Numbered from the stretch's first letter, positions 16,542 to 26,287 are shown. The stretch: DNA of 64,000 bases from Paenibacillus brevis (GCF_018919145.1 NZ_JAHLQJ010000002.1:310001-374000); one strand, 5' to 3'. Made by a program: numbers and translations. The notes: a model not told the origin generated them from the letters alone.

Positions 16542-19500
16542 ATGAAAAAAACGTTTACCAAATTAACATCGATGGTTATGTTAATGTGTTTGGTAGTCAC
16601 GTCGATGGGCCCGTTTCAATCCGCTCATGCTTCACAGGCATTGAAGGTTACTGAGGGTCAGGTTCAGGGTGAGTATGCGCTTGATCTATCCAAGGTAGGT
16701 AATGTGGACTGGTTGCATCTTAAAGGAGACAATCAGCAAAATGTCATTCAAATAAAAAAAGCGGGTGGCAGCTCAGTCACTTTTGACGTATATGGAGATA
16801 CGGGAACCGAAGGGAAGATCGACCGGGGCGGAGATGGCAATTACTTGTCTTACTCCTGGACAGATGGCATGACTGGATACGAGCAAGGCGACAAAGACAC
16901 CGGGTTTGGTATCTTTTTTCCAAGCTTAAGCCGGAATCCGGGTGACTTCAACAATGTAGGCTGGAACTTTACGGTAGCACCGCAGCCACAGGAGTCAACG
17001 GTCGTATTCGCAATAGGGTTATGGCAAGCCGATGCGGATATCCACATTTATGGCGACGATGTTTTGTTCGATACACGAAAAATTGGTGCGGGCGGTACCT
17101 CGCAGATCTATAAATATCAGATCTCGATACCTGCCAATGTAAGCTTGAAAGTGGAAGGGAGAATGACAAAGGCAAGAATAAGAGACGGGAACATGACGTT
17201 TTCCGGTTTGGCCTTAAGCAGTGCTGACGTTGTCGATAAAATCGCATTGCACAATGAATATAGAAATGTAAAGGATATGACCCAGGGACTGTTCTCGGAG
17301 GCTTCGTGGCAATCCTTCGTAACAGCAAGGGAAGAGGCTAAGGTAATTCTTGATCAGCTTGATGCAACACAGCAGGAAGTCGATAACGCTCTCCAAACGT
17401 TGATAGCCGCACAGGCTGCTCTTGTAAAGAGAGACACCAATATTATGATTGACTTCATGGGAAGCGGATCGAAAGAATTTACTTTCGGCGCTAAGGGCGA
17501 CCAGCAAGACAGATACCAGACGTTTACTGCTAAAGAAAACTTTGAAATGGAATTTGTACAGGTTGTTGTAAATAAAGCAAATGAGCCAGTCAGTGATATG
17601 CTGGTTAAGTTGTATGCGACGGATAGCCAAGGCCTGCCGACAGGGGCGGCATTGACCGAAACGTCCATGGCACAGAATAAGGTGGTGAGCGGCGCAATAA
17701 CGACGATACCGCTCCAGTATCAGCTCGTTCAAAATACGCGGTATGCGGTTGTTTTATCACAGCAAATTCTTGGTTCTGGTGAATACCGCTGGCAGGTCAT
17801 GAACAAAAGCTTCGAATCGCAAAACGAGTTTTTTGGCAAAACGGTGACCGGAACCTTCAAGTCTGAAGCGGGCCTTGGCACGGGAATGCTGCGGGTTGTT
17901 GAGAAGAGTAATGTGGATCGCAGCAATCTGTTATCACTCATGAATGAAGTTGAACAGTATAACAACAAGCTATTCAATAGAGTGAGTTGGTCCCAAGTTG
18001 AGGTAGCCTTGACACAAGCCGAGGATGTTATGAATGATATGGATGTTAAACAGGACACCCTCAATTTGGCATTCAATCAGTTAGGCTCGGCTATCAGCAA
18101 TTTGGTGCTGAACGTTGGGCTGGATGAAGTTGCGGAACAGATTATCTCTATTAGAGATGCAGTTGTGACCGGTTATACGGCGAATTCGGTGGCTGCATTG
18201 AATACGGCCATTCAAGAAGCGATGGCCCTTGCTGCAGGTGCTTCGGAACAAGAGCGGATCATGGCTTATTCAAAAGTGTTAAACTCACTTGAATCTTTGC
18301 GTGGAGAAGGCAAATATCAATATGAAGTTCATCCGAACATGACAGCTGCATTTGGATATGAGGGAGACAAAAATGCTTCGCTGGCTTTTCTTGATGGTTC
18401 GTATCAAATCGGAGGATATCGTCATTATCAGCATGGACCTGTAGCTCCGAAACAGATGGTTACTTTTGGTGTGACGGATACTTCGGATATCAAGTGGTAC
18501 AATGCAGAAGGTTACCTACCGGCGTTCATCAATGAATTTACTAAGCATGAGATGGAAAATAAAATGGAGTCCTTCGCCAATAAACATACTGTTGAAGGAA
18601 AAGGTTATGTGATCAACTATTCCAGAATGACCGTCACGAATCATTCCCGGGAGACCAGATTGCTGCCTGTCGTATCGAGCAATTTGATTCCTATAAATGA
18701 GGCGGCCAATCAAGTGTATACGATAGCTCCTGGTGAAACCGTGACTCGCGATTATGCGATAGAAAGTGATAAATATGAATATTTTGACGAAGGTAAAACG
18801 GTCTTTACTTCTTTAACCAGAGAGCAAGTAGCTGCACAAGGTAATTTTGACGACAACTACAATGATATGAAGTTGTACTGGGATAATAGGCTTTCATTTA
18901 TTGTTGACCTTGACCTGCCTAACAAAGAACTGGTTAATGCCTATAAGGCGGGCTATATCTACACCTTGATTATTAAAGATGATACCTATCTGCATGTTGG
19001 GGAGAACGGGTATGCAAGACTATTTTCCCACGACACCATCGGAATCCTGGTTCAATTAATTGAAAGCGGAGATTTTGCTTATGCTGAGGATTATTTGAAC
19101 AGTATCCCTTTGACTGGTGGAATCAATATCGAGACCGGTGAAGTGGATCCAGACCAGTATTGGGATGCCAACTGGAAGCTTCCTTGGGCGTATGCCGTAT
19201 ATTTAAGCAAAACGGGCGATGCATCCATTTTTGATAAAATGATGACAGGAAATGACGGTTTGCAAGGAACTGTATTTGACAAGAGAATCAAGATCGGAGC
19301 AAGAAGTATTGAATCCGATCGCATGGGCGACAGTGGAATTATGAAAAAGACCTATGCCATCGATGATGAAGGATTTTGGACGATTGACAATTATTCCGCT
19401 CTGATGGGGCTGGTATCCTATGAGTACATTACCCGTGAGCTTTATCGGATCAAAGGGGATGCTGGTTACCTGGCAGAAGCAGATTGGGCCGAGGCTCAAC

Positions 19501-21695
19501 ATGCCGATTTGCTGGCGAAATTCACGGAGAAATTGCAAAAGACAATTACCGATAACGGCCTCAATTATATACCGGCATCTGTCGTGGAAAGTAACGACAA
19601 GAACCGGATGAGAGATTCCAGAGACGGTAACTGGGCTTCTATGTATCTGTTCGGAAGATGGCTGTGGGACGGGTATCGTTATGGTGCCGATCAGCCAGAG
19701 GATAATATCAACTTGACGATGATGGATGATACTTATACGTATGGTATCGACAGACGAACCAGGGAGAACACGACGGATTCGCCATATAACTTTGGCGGTT
19801 ATCCGCATGGTTTCTATTCCAGCGCTTACAATGCCGGTTACGGTAGCTCCGCGCTTCGCGGCGAAGAGTATAGAGATATGGGAATCAAAGCATACGAATT
19901 CATGATCGAGAAGAGCATGAGTGGACCGTTCAGTTGGTGGGAAGGTATTGCCTATCCTAACGCATCCAGTCCGTGGGTGGCTACGAATGAGCAGCTCGGG
20001 CTCCAAAATACGCCTGGAGGCGGTGGATCAGCCCAGCATATGTGGGGGCAGGCGGTCAACTCCAAGGTGTTGATAGACTCATTAATTGCTGAGAGAATTT
20101 ATGATCAGAATCAGAAATACGAGATTATCATCGGCCGTGGAATCCCTAAGGAATGGGTTCAGAACGCGGCATTAAATAATAATGTAGTGGCTGATGTCCA
20201 GAATTATCCAGCCTTCCAAGGTGGCAGAGTAGGCTACAAAATTGAAAAGCAAGCTAACAAGCTTGTTGTTACATTAACAAGCCATTTGGAGCAGGCGAAA
20301 GTGGGTAAAGATAACGCCAGCTTCAGCATCCAGCTGCCTAGCATGGTGAACAATATCCTGAAAGTTTCCGATGGTGTCGTTGATCAGGGGAAAGGGATCG
20401 TTACAGTTCCGCTAAACACGGATTCGGTTACGATCGTATTAGCTGATCTGCCTGCTCCTACAGATATTGAGCTGGATAAGGAGGCGCTGGAGATCGGTTT
20501 TGCTGCGGGAGATTCGGAAACGCTCGTAACCCGTAACGTAAATTTACCAACTGTCGGGGTACATGGAAGTGTGATTACTTGGTCTTCCAGCGAACCGGGT
20601 ATTATTTCTGAGACGGGCATAGTTAAACGCCCTTCTACAACTACCCAAGTGACTTTGACGGCTACTCTAGAAAAAGATGGGGTACAAGTGCAGAAGGCTT
20701 TCGTTCTGACGGTCCCAATGGTATCGGTCAGCCAACCTGTTTGGCCGGCAGGTAGTCAATTAATGGCAAGCCGAATTACTCAAAACAGTGTTGTCCTGAA
20801 CTGGACGCCTGCAGAGAGTCAAACCGATCTTATATATTACAAGATAACTTGGGGAACTCAATCCATGCTAGTGAACGGAAATAGGCTTTCTGTTGAACTT
20901 AATGGGCTTCATGCAGACACTACCTATACCTTCCGCGTTGAAGCGGAAGATAAGGATGGGTTATGGAGCAATGACGGACCGGTGGTCACCGTGAAGACAA
21001 AGGCTGACGGAAATTCCGGGAATCCTGGAAATAGCGGTAGCGGCAACAGCAGCAATAACGGTAATAACGGCAATGGTAACAACAGTAACGGAAATAGTAA
21101 CAGCGGCAACAATGGAAGTAATAATAACGGCAATATAGGAACTACAACTAAGCCGAAGTTTACGGATATTGCAAACCATTGGGCAAGTGAAGCTATTGCA
21201 TCAGCGGTGGAATTAGGAATGATCAAAGGCTACGAAGACGGGACCCTCCGTCCGAATGGCGCGGTGACGCGCAGCGAATTAATGGTTATGCTGGGACGCA
21301 TGCTTGGCCTTCAGCAGGAGGACGCAGCTCTTTCATTTAAGGATGCGGCTGATATTCCAGCATGGGCGAATCCATATATTGTAAGCGTGGTCAAATCTGG
21401 ATTTGCGAACGGGTACGAAGATGGTACTTTCCGTCCTGGCGGAAAAATAACCCGTATGGAGTTAATGGCCATAGTCGCACGCGCCTTGAATTTGAAAGCC
21501 GAAACAAATATTTCTCTCTCTTTCACGGATTCGAATCAAGTTCCTTCATGGGGAGCGGCTTATGTTGCGGCTCTGTATGAAGTTGGCCTGATTGAAGGTA
21601 AAGATAATAACCGTTTAGCTCCAAACGACCAAGTAACGCGGGCGGAAGCAGTAACTCTGCTTCTCAGAATGGATAATTATCAAGCTGGGAATTAA
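16542..21695 (+). CDS. SLH-anchored multidomain secreted protein with probable (alpha/alpha)6-barrel glycosidase core
   Basis: A 1,717-residue secreted protein. Order: signal peptide (1-30, AHAS cut region); beta-sandwich-like region (about 35-235); FIVAR-type three-helix segments (about 240-300, 470-540 and 540-600) around another beta-rich domain (about 300-450); a large catalytic-looking region (about 610-1200) rich in Trp, Tyr and Asp/Glu with motifs such as FSHDTIG, DANWKLPWAY and RDGNWASMYLFGRW, resembling six-hairpin glycosidases; an atrophied bacterial Ig-like domain (about 1305-1393); fibronectin type III (about 1402-1487); a Gly/Asn/Ser linker (about 1489-1533); and three SLH domains with motifs TRSE, TRME and TRAE (about 1537-1713). 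It probably degrades a glucan at the cell surface and feeds the importer. The GH family was not recognised. Start ATG 16542 follows AAAAGGAGG. Confidence 0.85.
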   Translation: MKKTFTKLTSMVMLMCLVVTSMGPFQSAHASQALKVTEGQVQGEYALDLSKVGNVDWLHLKGDNQQNVIQIKKAGGSSVTFDVYGDTGTEGKIDRGGDGNYLSYSWTDGMTGYEQGDKDTGFGIFFPSLSRNPGDFNNVGWNFTVAPQPQESTVVFAIGLWQADADIHIYGDDVLFDTRKIGAGGTSQIYKYQISIPANVSLKVEGRMTKARIRDGNMTFSGLALSSADVVDKIALHNEYRNVKDMTQGLFSEASWQSFVTAREEAKVILDQLDATQQEVDNALQTLIAAQAALVKRDTNIMIDFMGSGSKEFTFGAKGDQQDRYQTFTAKENFEMEFVQVVVNKANEPVSDMLVKLYATDSQGLPTGAALTETSMAQNKVVSGAITTIPLQYQLVQNTRYAVVLSQQILGSGEYRWQVMNKSFESQNEFFGKTVTGTFKSEAGLGTGMLRVVEKSNVDRSNLLSLMNEVEQYNNKLFNRVSWSQVEVALTQAEDVMNDMDVKQDTLNLAFNQLGSAISNLVLNVGLDEVAEQIISIRDAVVTGYTANSVAALNTAIQEAMALAAGASEQERIMAYSKVLNSLESLRGEGKYQYEVHPNMTAAFGYEGDKNASLAFLDGSYQIGGYRHYQHGPVAPKQMVTFGVTDTSDIKWYNAEGYLPAFINEFTKHEMENKMESFANKHTVEGKGYVINYSRMTVTNHSRETRLLPVVSSNLIPINEAANQVYTIAPGETVTRDYAIESDKYEYFDEGKTVFTSLTREQVAAQGNFDDNYNDMKLYWDNRLSFIVDLDLPNKELVNAYKAGYIYTLIIKDDTYLHVGENGYARLFSHDTIGILVQLIESGDFAYAEDYLNSIPLTGGINIETGEVDPDQYWDANWKLPWAYAVYLSKTGDASIFDKMMTGNDGLQGTVFDKRIKIGARSIESDRMGDSGIMKKTYAIDDEGFWTIDNYSALMGLVSYEYITRELYRIKGDAGYLAEADWAEAQHADLLAKFTEKLQKTITDNGLNYIPASVVESNDKNRMRDSRDGNWASMYLFGRWLWDGYRYGADQPEDNINLTMMDDTYTYGIDRRTRENTTDSPYNFGGYPHGFYSSAYNAGYGSSALRGEEYRDMGIKAYEFMIEKSMSGPFSWWEGIAYPNASSPWVATNEQLGLQNTPGGGGSAQHMWGQAVNSKVLIDSLIAERIYDQNQKYEIIIGRGIPKEWVQNAALNNNVVADVQNYPAFQGGRVGYKIEKQANKLVVTLTSHLEQAKVGKDNASFSIQLPSMVNNILKVSDGVVDQGKGIVTVPLNTDSVTIVLADLPAPTDIELDKEALEIGFAAGDSETLVTRNVNLPTVGVHGSVITWSSSEPGIISETGIVKRPSTTTQVTLTATLEKDGVQVQKAFVLTVPMVSVSQPVWPAGSQLMASRITQNSVVLNWTPAESQTDLIYYKITWGTQSMLVNGNRLSVELNGLHADTTYTFRVEAEDKDGLWSNDGPVVTVKTKADGNSGNPGNSGSGNSSNNGNNGNGNNSNGNSNSGNNGSNNNGNIGTTTKPKFTDIANHWASEAIASAVELGMIKGYEDGTLRPNGAVTRSELMVMLGRMLGLQQEDAALSFKDAADIPAWANPYIVSVVKSGFANGYEDGTFRPGGKITRMELMAIVARALNLKAETNISLSFTDSNQVPSWGAAYVAALYEVGLIEGKDNNRLAPNDQVTRAEAVTLLLRMDNYQAGN

Positions 21696-21754
21696 TCACT
21701 TGGCTGCTGATTCTTGGAGGATACCTAATTAATTCAGCTATGAATTGACTGCTC

Positions 21755-21797
21755 GAGAAGAGGGTTGCGTTAACTGCAACACCTCTTCTTTCTTTTC
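21755..21797 (+). terminator. intrinsic terminator after the surface enzyme gene
   Basis: AGAAGAGGGTTGC pairs with GCAACACCTCTTCT, a 13-bp stem with one bulged A, followed by TTCTTTT. It marks the right edge of the sugar island. Confidence 0.85.
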
Positions 21798-21857
21798 GCT
21801 TCTATTATTATACCGCCTGAGGAGAAACGACATAATTATGTATGATGACTCTGTTCG

Positions 21858-21886
21858 TGGAATTGTGAAATAGACAGTGATATAAT
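21858..21886 (+). promoter_or_regulatory. promoter of upp with extended -10
   Basis: TATAAT (21881-21886) preceded by TG one base upstream (extended -10), with a weak -35 TGGAAT at 17 bases. A start near 21893 leaves a leader of about 70 bases before the upp ATG and excludes the in-frame GTG at 21898 as a likely start. Confidence 0.65.
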
Positions 21887-21963
21887 AAACAGGATTTGTG
21901 GAACACTCGAGAATGAGCGAAAGCCCGCAAGTGAACAATGAGCTTATACCGGAGGGATTTTAC

Positions 21964-22593
21964 ATGGGAAAATTGGTGATATGTGATCACCCATTGATTC
22001 AACACAAACTGACTTTTATTCGCGACATGCGAACCAACACGAAGGACTTTCGTGAGCTAGTGGATGAAGTAGCAACCTTGATGGCATATGAGATTACAAG
22101 GGAAATTCCGCTTGAATCCATTAAAGTGCAGACGCCGGTTGCTGAAGCCGAATCGAAGGTGATTTCCGGGCGTATGCTGGGTCTGATTCCGATTCTGCGG
22201 GCGGGATTGGGAATGCTTGATGGCGTCCTCAAGCTGCTTCCTGCGGCAAAGGTTGGCCATGTTGGATTGTTCCGCGATCCGGAGACGCTTCAGCCGGTGG
22301 AATACTACATTAAGCTTCCGACCGATGTGCAGGAACGTGAGTTGATCGTGATCGATCCAATGCTGGCTACAGGGGGGTCTGCGATCGCTGCAATTACGGC
22401 ATTAAAGAACCGTGGCTGTACCCAGATCAAGATGATGAATCTGATCGCTGCTCCTGAGGGAGTGAAGGCGGTACACGACGTTCATCCGGACGTGGATATT
22501 TATGTTGCGGCACTGGATGATCATTTGAATGAACACGGATATATCATTCCTGGTCTTGGCGATGCGGGGGACCGCTTGTATGGAACCAAGTAA
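21964..22593 (+). CDS. upp: uracil phosphoribosyltransferase
   Basis: A 209-residue enzyme converting uracil and PRPP to UMP in pyrimidine salvage. Type I PRTase features are RAGLGMLDG (about 79-87), [14 protein letters not shown] and the PRPP-binding loop [12 protein letters not shown] (about 127-138), with the conserved C-terminal [13 protein letters not shown]. In Bacillus upp lies immediately after glyA; here a ~15-kb sugar island separates them. ATG 21964 is chosen because GGAGG is 8 bases upstream and the protein then begins MGKL, the usual start for the family. Confidence 0.97.
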   Translation: MGKLVICDHPLIQHKLTFIRDMRTNTKDFRELVDEVATLMAYEITREIPLESIKVQTPVAEAESKVISGRMLGLIPILRAGLGMLDGVLKLLPAAKVGHVGLFRDPETLQPVEYYIKLPTDVQERELIVIDPMLATGGSAIAAITALKNRGCTQIKMMNLIAAPEGVKAVHDVHPDVDIYVAALDDHLNEHGYIIPGLGDAGDRLYGTK

Positions 22594-22624
22594 CAGACAG
22601 ATAAGCTGATTAAAGGAGGGGATC

Positions 22625-23782
22625 ATGTTGTCCAAGATTAAGGTGATGACGATCTTCGGTGTTCGCCCTGAAGCGATTAAGATGGCTCCGTTGATTCTTG
22701 AGCTGCAGAAGCATCCGGAGCATATTGAATCTGTGGTATGCGTTACTGCGCAGCACCGCGAGATGCTGGATCAGGTGCTTGAAGTGTTCAAGCTGGTGCC
22801 GGATTATGATCTGGATGTCATGAAGCCGAATCAGACCTTGAATGAGATTACCCTGCGGGTGCTTGAAGGCTTGGAGAAGGTACTGCGTGAAGCCAAGCCG
22901 GATATTGTGCTTGTGCACGGAGATACATTGACTACATTTCTCGCAAGCTACGCAGCCTTCCTGCAGCAAATCAAGGTCGGCCATGTAGAGGCGGGCTTGC
23001 GCACCTGGAATAAAATGTCCCCTTATCCCGAAGAGATGAACCGACAATTGACCGGGATTCTTGCGGATATCCATTTTGCGCCGACAGATTGGTCTGCAGG
23101 GAATTTGAGAAGAGAGAATAAGCAGGAGTCAAGTATTTTTATCACAGGCAATACAGTTACAGATGTGTTTCAATATACTGTAAAGCCGAATTATAGCAAT
23201 TCTGTGTTAGAATGGGCCGCGGGTAAGCGACTTATTCTCATGACAGCACACCGGCGGGAGTCGCAGGGAGAGCCGCATATGAATATTTTCCGTGCCGTTA
23301 AGCGGATTGCGGATGAATTTGATGATGTGGCCATTTGCTATCCTGTTCATCTAAGCCCTGCTGTCAGAGAGCCGGCTTATGAAACCTTGGGCAGTCATCC
23401 CCGTATTAAATTGATTGAGCCTTTAGATGTGGTGGATTTGCACAATTTTTATCCGCATACTCACCTCATTCTTACGGATTCCGGCGGTTTACAAGAAGAA
23501 GCGCCGTCTTTTGGCGTTCCCGTGCTGGTGCTTCGTGACACAACGGAACGGCCGGAGGGGATCGAAGCGGGGACACTGGAGCTCGTGGGCACAGATGAGG
23601 AGATGGTTTATGATCGGACTAAGGCGTTGCTTGAAGACAATGAGTTGTATAATTCTATGAGTCGGGCCGCTAACCCGTACGGTGATGGAAAGGCTTCCGA
23701 GAGAATTGTCAATGCGCTTTTTCACCATTTCGGAATTATAAACGAACGTCCGGAAAGTTTTCACAGAAAGTTCACAAATTAA
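22625..23782 (+). CDS. mnaA: UDP-N-acetylglucosamine 2-epimerase (non-hydrolysing)
   Basis: A 385-residue cytoplasmic enzyme interconverting UDP-GlcNAc and UDP-ManNAc. It has the GT-B-like epimerase fold with FGVRPEAIKM (about 10-19), HGDTLTTF, GHVEAGLRTW (about 119-128), PEEMNR and the C-terminal TDSGGLQEEAPSFGVPVL and RDTTERPEG blocks. UDP-ManNAc is the donor for TagA, encoded in this window at 45891, and ManNAc is a component of Paenibacillus SCWP, so this gene probably feeds the surface-polymer pathway. A very strong AAAGGAGGGG site precedes the ATG, 31 bases after upp. Confidence 0.96.
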   Translation: MLSKIKVMTIFGVRPEAIKMAPLILELQKHPEHIESVVCVTAQHREMLDQVLEVFKLVPDYDLDVMKPNQTLNEITLRVLEGLEKVLREAKPDIVLVHGDTLTTFLASYAAFLQQIKVGHVEAGLRTWNKMSPYPEEMNRQLTGILADIHFAPTDWSAGNLRRENKQESSIFITGNTVTDVFQYTVKPNYSNSVLEWAAGKRLILMTAHRRESQGEPHMNIFRAVKRIADEFDDVAICYPVHLSPAVREPAYETLGSHPRIKLIEPLDVVDLHNFYPHTHLILTDSGGLQEEAPSFGVPVLVLRDTTERPEGIEAGTLELVGTDEEMVYDRTKALLEDNELYNSMSRAANPYGDGKASERIVNALFHHFGIINERPESFHRKFTN

Positions 23783-23795
23783 TAAGAACAATAAA

Positions 23796-23833
23796 TTGTG
23801 TTTCAGTCCCGCTTAGCATACAGTTATACTGTA
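23796..23833 (+). promoter_or_regulatory. distal promoter of the atp operon with palindrome over the -10
   Basis: TTGTGT (23796-23801), 17-base spacer, TACAGT (23819-23824). The -10 lies within an inverted repeat, TACAGT and ACTGTA (23819-23833), which could bind a regulator or act as a short hairpin. Confidence 0.4.
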
Positions 23834-23876
23834 CGGTTTAGCGCTTTCTTCGTTTTATTGCAAGGAGATTTCCAAC

Positions 23877-23891
23877 ATGAGTCTTCATTGA
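23877..23891 (+). other. four-codon mini-ORF with good ribosome-binding site upstream of atpZ
   Basis: AAGGAGA (23862-23868) is followed 8 bases later by ATG and three codons (Met-Ser-Leu-His) before TGA at 23889-23891. It would be on a transcript only if RNA starts upstream of it. No product is claimed. Confidence 0.35.
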
Positions 23892-23917
23892 CAAAAAGTC
23901 GTCACATTCAGTAAAAT
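23888..23917 (+). promoter_or_regulatory. proximal sigma-A promoter of the ATP synthase operon
   Basis: Consensus TTGACA (23888-23893), 18-base spacer, TAAAAT (23912-23917). RNA would begin around 23925, leaving only about 11 bases before the atpZ ATG. Confidence 0.7.
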
Positions 23918-23935
23918 AAGTTGGGATTGCATGAA

Positions 23936-24169
23936 ATGAGAAAATCTGATAAGGAAGTTCAACCCTGGGTGATTGCCTCTTACATAAGTGGGGCTGGTAT
24001 ACTTCTAGTAATCTACATTATGTCGGGTTTTTGGGTCTCAAAATGGATAGTGGCACACTTTGAAGTGTCAAGGGCTTGGATTGCTGTTGGGACAAGCGCC
24101 GGATTAGTCTTTGGCGTGGTTAATATTATTGTTCTAATTTACAGGTTGATGGGGGACCGTAATGGATGA
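23936..24169 (+). CDS. atpZ: AtpZ/AtpI family membrane protein
   Basis: A 77-residue protein with two hydrophobic helices (about residues 14-32 and 45-68) joined by a short loop, matching the small AtpZ (ATPase_gene1) family found first in many atp operons. It is thought to help assemble or supply ions such as Mg2+ to the Fo sector; its exact role is unsettled. It overlaps atpI by 8 bases. No good Shine-Dalgarno is seen: GGGA lies 9 bases before ATG 23936, and TTG 23921 is an alternative start. Weak initiation fits a low-level accessory protein. Confidence 0.8.
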   Translation: MRKSDKEVQPWVIASYISGAGILLVIYIMSGFWVSKWIVAHFEVSRAWIAVGTSAGLVFGVVNIIVLIYRLMGDRNG

Positions 24170-24539
24170 ATTGAGTTCCATCGTCACGGCCGTAACCCGC
24201 GTGACATTGCTGATATTATCGGCCATGCTGATCGGGTGGGCCTTTCTCCCGATGTATAGGCTGATTTTTGGCGGCCTCATCTTGGGTCTTACCTTTGGTT
24301 TGGTGTATGTCCGTTTCCTGTCTGCAAAGGTGCGAGGCTTGGTGAATCTTGTCGTCAGCGAGCAGCAGAAGCGATACAGTTTCGGATTTCTTACTAGAGT
24401 GTGCCTGGTACTGGTAGCGGTAATGTTTGCGGTGCGATTCGAGCATTTCTCGATTGTGTCTACAATTATAGGGTTGTTTACGCCGCTTATACTAACCTTG
24501 CCTGCAGGAATAGTAATCGGACTCCGCAACAAGTCTTGA
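24162..24539 (+). CDS. atpI: ATP synthase protein I
   Basis: A 125-residue membrane protein with four predicted helices, matching the ATP synthase I family, an accessory factor for c-ring assembly in the Fo sector. It overlaps atpZ and precedes atpB by 34 bases, the usual position. The family is poorly conserved in sequence, so the call rests on length, hydrophobicity pattern and operon position. GGGGGACCG-type purine-rich sequence within atpZ supplies the ribosome-binding site. Confidence 0.85.
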   Translation: MDELSSIVTAVTRVTLLILSAMLIGWAFLPMYRLIFGGLILGLTFGLVYVRFLSAKVRGLVNLVVSEQQKRYSFGFLTRVCLVLVAVMFAVRFEHFSIVSTIIGLFTPLILTLPAGIVIGLRNKS

Positions 24540-24573
24540 TAGCTGAAGAGAGGAAAGGGGTGAATATTGACAT

Positions 24574-25344
24574 ATGCATGACGCGCCCATTATTAAACTT
24601 GGCGGATTCAATCTGGATCTCTCCGCAGTTTTGATGTTATTTGTAAGTGGAGCCATTGTGTTTCTGCTATGCGTAATAGCAACAAGAAGATTGTCTGTAG
24701 AAAATCCAGGAAAGCTTCAGAATTTCATGGAATGGGTTGTGGAATTTGTTCAAGGAATCATTGGAAGCACAATGGATATGAAAAAAGGGAAACCATACGT
24801 ATCTCTTGGATTAACGTTGATTTTATTCATATTAGTGTCTAACCTGCTCGGTCTGCCGATGGGGATTATTACAGAAGCTCATCAGCCTGAGACAATTTTC
24901 GGACATATAATTGAAGCAACGAGAACGCTGGGGCATGGAGATCATGCTGAAATTCTCTGGTGGAAGTCTCCGACGGCTGATGTTTCTGTTACAGCTGGAC
25001 TTGCACTCGTTGTGTTTATCCTGATGAACTTCCTTGGGTTAAAGAATAACCGCAAGCATTACCTTAAACACTACGTTGAGCCTTTTCCTATTTTGCTTCC
25101 GCTAAACATCATTGAAAATCTGGCGAAGCCAATTGCACTTGCGATCCGGCTGTACGCCAACATTTTTGCCGGTGAAGTGCTAATTACTGTAATTTTGAAG
25201 TTAGGTTTTGCTGGGATACCTTTTATGGCGGCATGGCAGGGCTTTAGTATTTTTGTAGGTGCCTTGCAGGCATACATCTTTACGATTCTAACGATGGTCT
25301 ATATCGGACAGATGACGATTCACGAAGAAGGCGAGAGTCATTGA
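24574..25344 (+). CDS. atpB: F1Fo ATP synthase subunit a
   Basis: A 256-residue membrane subunit that forms the proton half-channels next to the c-ring. The key arginine is in the conserved LAIRLYANIFAGE block (about residues 189-201), preceded by PLNIIENLAKPIALA. About five to six membrane helices are visible and the length is normal. AAAGGGGTGA lies about 10 bases before the ATG. It begins the core structural part of the operon; a 92-base gap with an AT-rich stretch precedes atpE. Confidence 0.97.
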   Translation: MHDAPIIKLGGFNLDLSAVLMLFVSGAIVFLLCVIATRRLSVENPGKLQNFMEWVVEFVQGIIGSTMDMKKGKPYVSLGLTLILFILVSNLLGLPMGIITEAHQPETIFGHIIEATRTLGHGDHAEILWWKSPTADVSVTAGLALVVFILMNFLGLKNNRKHYLKHYVEPFPILLPLNIIENLAKPIALAIRLYANIFAGEVLITVILKLGFAGIPFMAAWQGFSIFVGALQAYIFTILTMVYIGQMTIHEEGESH

Positions 25345-25409
25345 TAACACTCAAGAAGCGGCCATTGTATGGTCAATCTTCAAGAGGTCTATTATATCAA
25401 AAATAATGA

Positions 25410-25649
<240 letters not shown>

Positions 25650-25795
25650 TAAATTCGAATTTTGTTTGGCGGGGAGGGCCGATGCCATCCGCGCCTTCGT
25701 TTTTAAAGTTATAGAATGATCATGATCGAATGGAATCGCAGTCATTCTATGTATAAGGAATGCAATGTTGCAGCTATCGGAAAGGAGTGACATCG

Positions 25796-26287
25796 GTGAC
25801 TATCCTGTGGGAGAATATTTTAATTACCATTCTTGCATTTGGGGTTTTATACTGGCTGCTGAATAAGTTCGCTTTCGGCAAATTGTTTGCAGTAATGGAG
25901 AAACGCCGTGAGCTGGTGCAGAATCAGTTGGAAGAAGCGAAGCAGACCAGAGAACAGGCTACAGTGTATGTTGAAGAACAGAAGGAAGCTCTGAAGCAGG
26001 CTCGCCAAGATGCCTTTGAAATCATCGAGCTGGCAAAGTCGAATAGCAGTAAGCAAGCACATGATTTGCTCGATCAAGCTAAGCAGGATGCTACAAGGCT
26101 TAAAGAAGAAGCAGTACGGGATATTGAGAGTGAAAGAACGAAAGCCGTCGAAGCCCTCCGTGGCGAGATTGGCGCATTCTCGGTAAACATTGCTTCCAAG
26201 CTGATTGAACGCGAGGTTGAGAGCAATCCAGCCGAGCAAGAGAAGCTGATTGGGCAATATCTTAAAGAAGTAGGTAGCAGATCATGA
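25796..26287 (+). CDS. atpF: F1Fo ATP synthase subunit b
   Basis: A 163-residue stator subunit: one N-terminal membrane helix (about residues 5-25) followed by a long charged coiled coil rich in Glu, Gln, Lys and Ala (about 30-145) that reaches F1 and binds delta. GTG 25796 is preferred to the in-frame ATG 25760 because AAAGGAG (25781-25787) is 8 bases upstream and the membrane helix then begins at the N-terminus as in homologues. The last codons overlap the atpH start (ATGA), coupling the two stator genes. The 146-base gap after atpE holds no clear gene. Confidence 0.96.
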   Translation: MTILWENILITILAFGVLYWLLNKFAFGKLFAVMEKRRELVQNQLEEAKQTREQATVYVEEQKEALKQARQDAFEIIELAKSNSSKQAHDLLDQAKQDATRLKEEAVRDIESERTKAVEALRGEIGAFSVNIASKLIEREVESNPAEQEKLIGQYLKEVGSRS

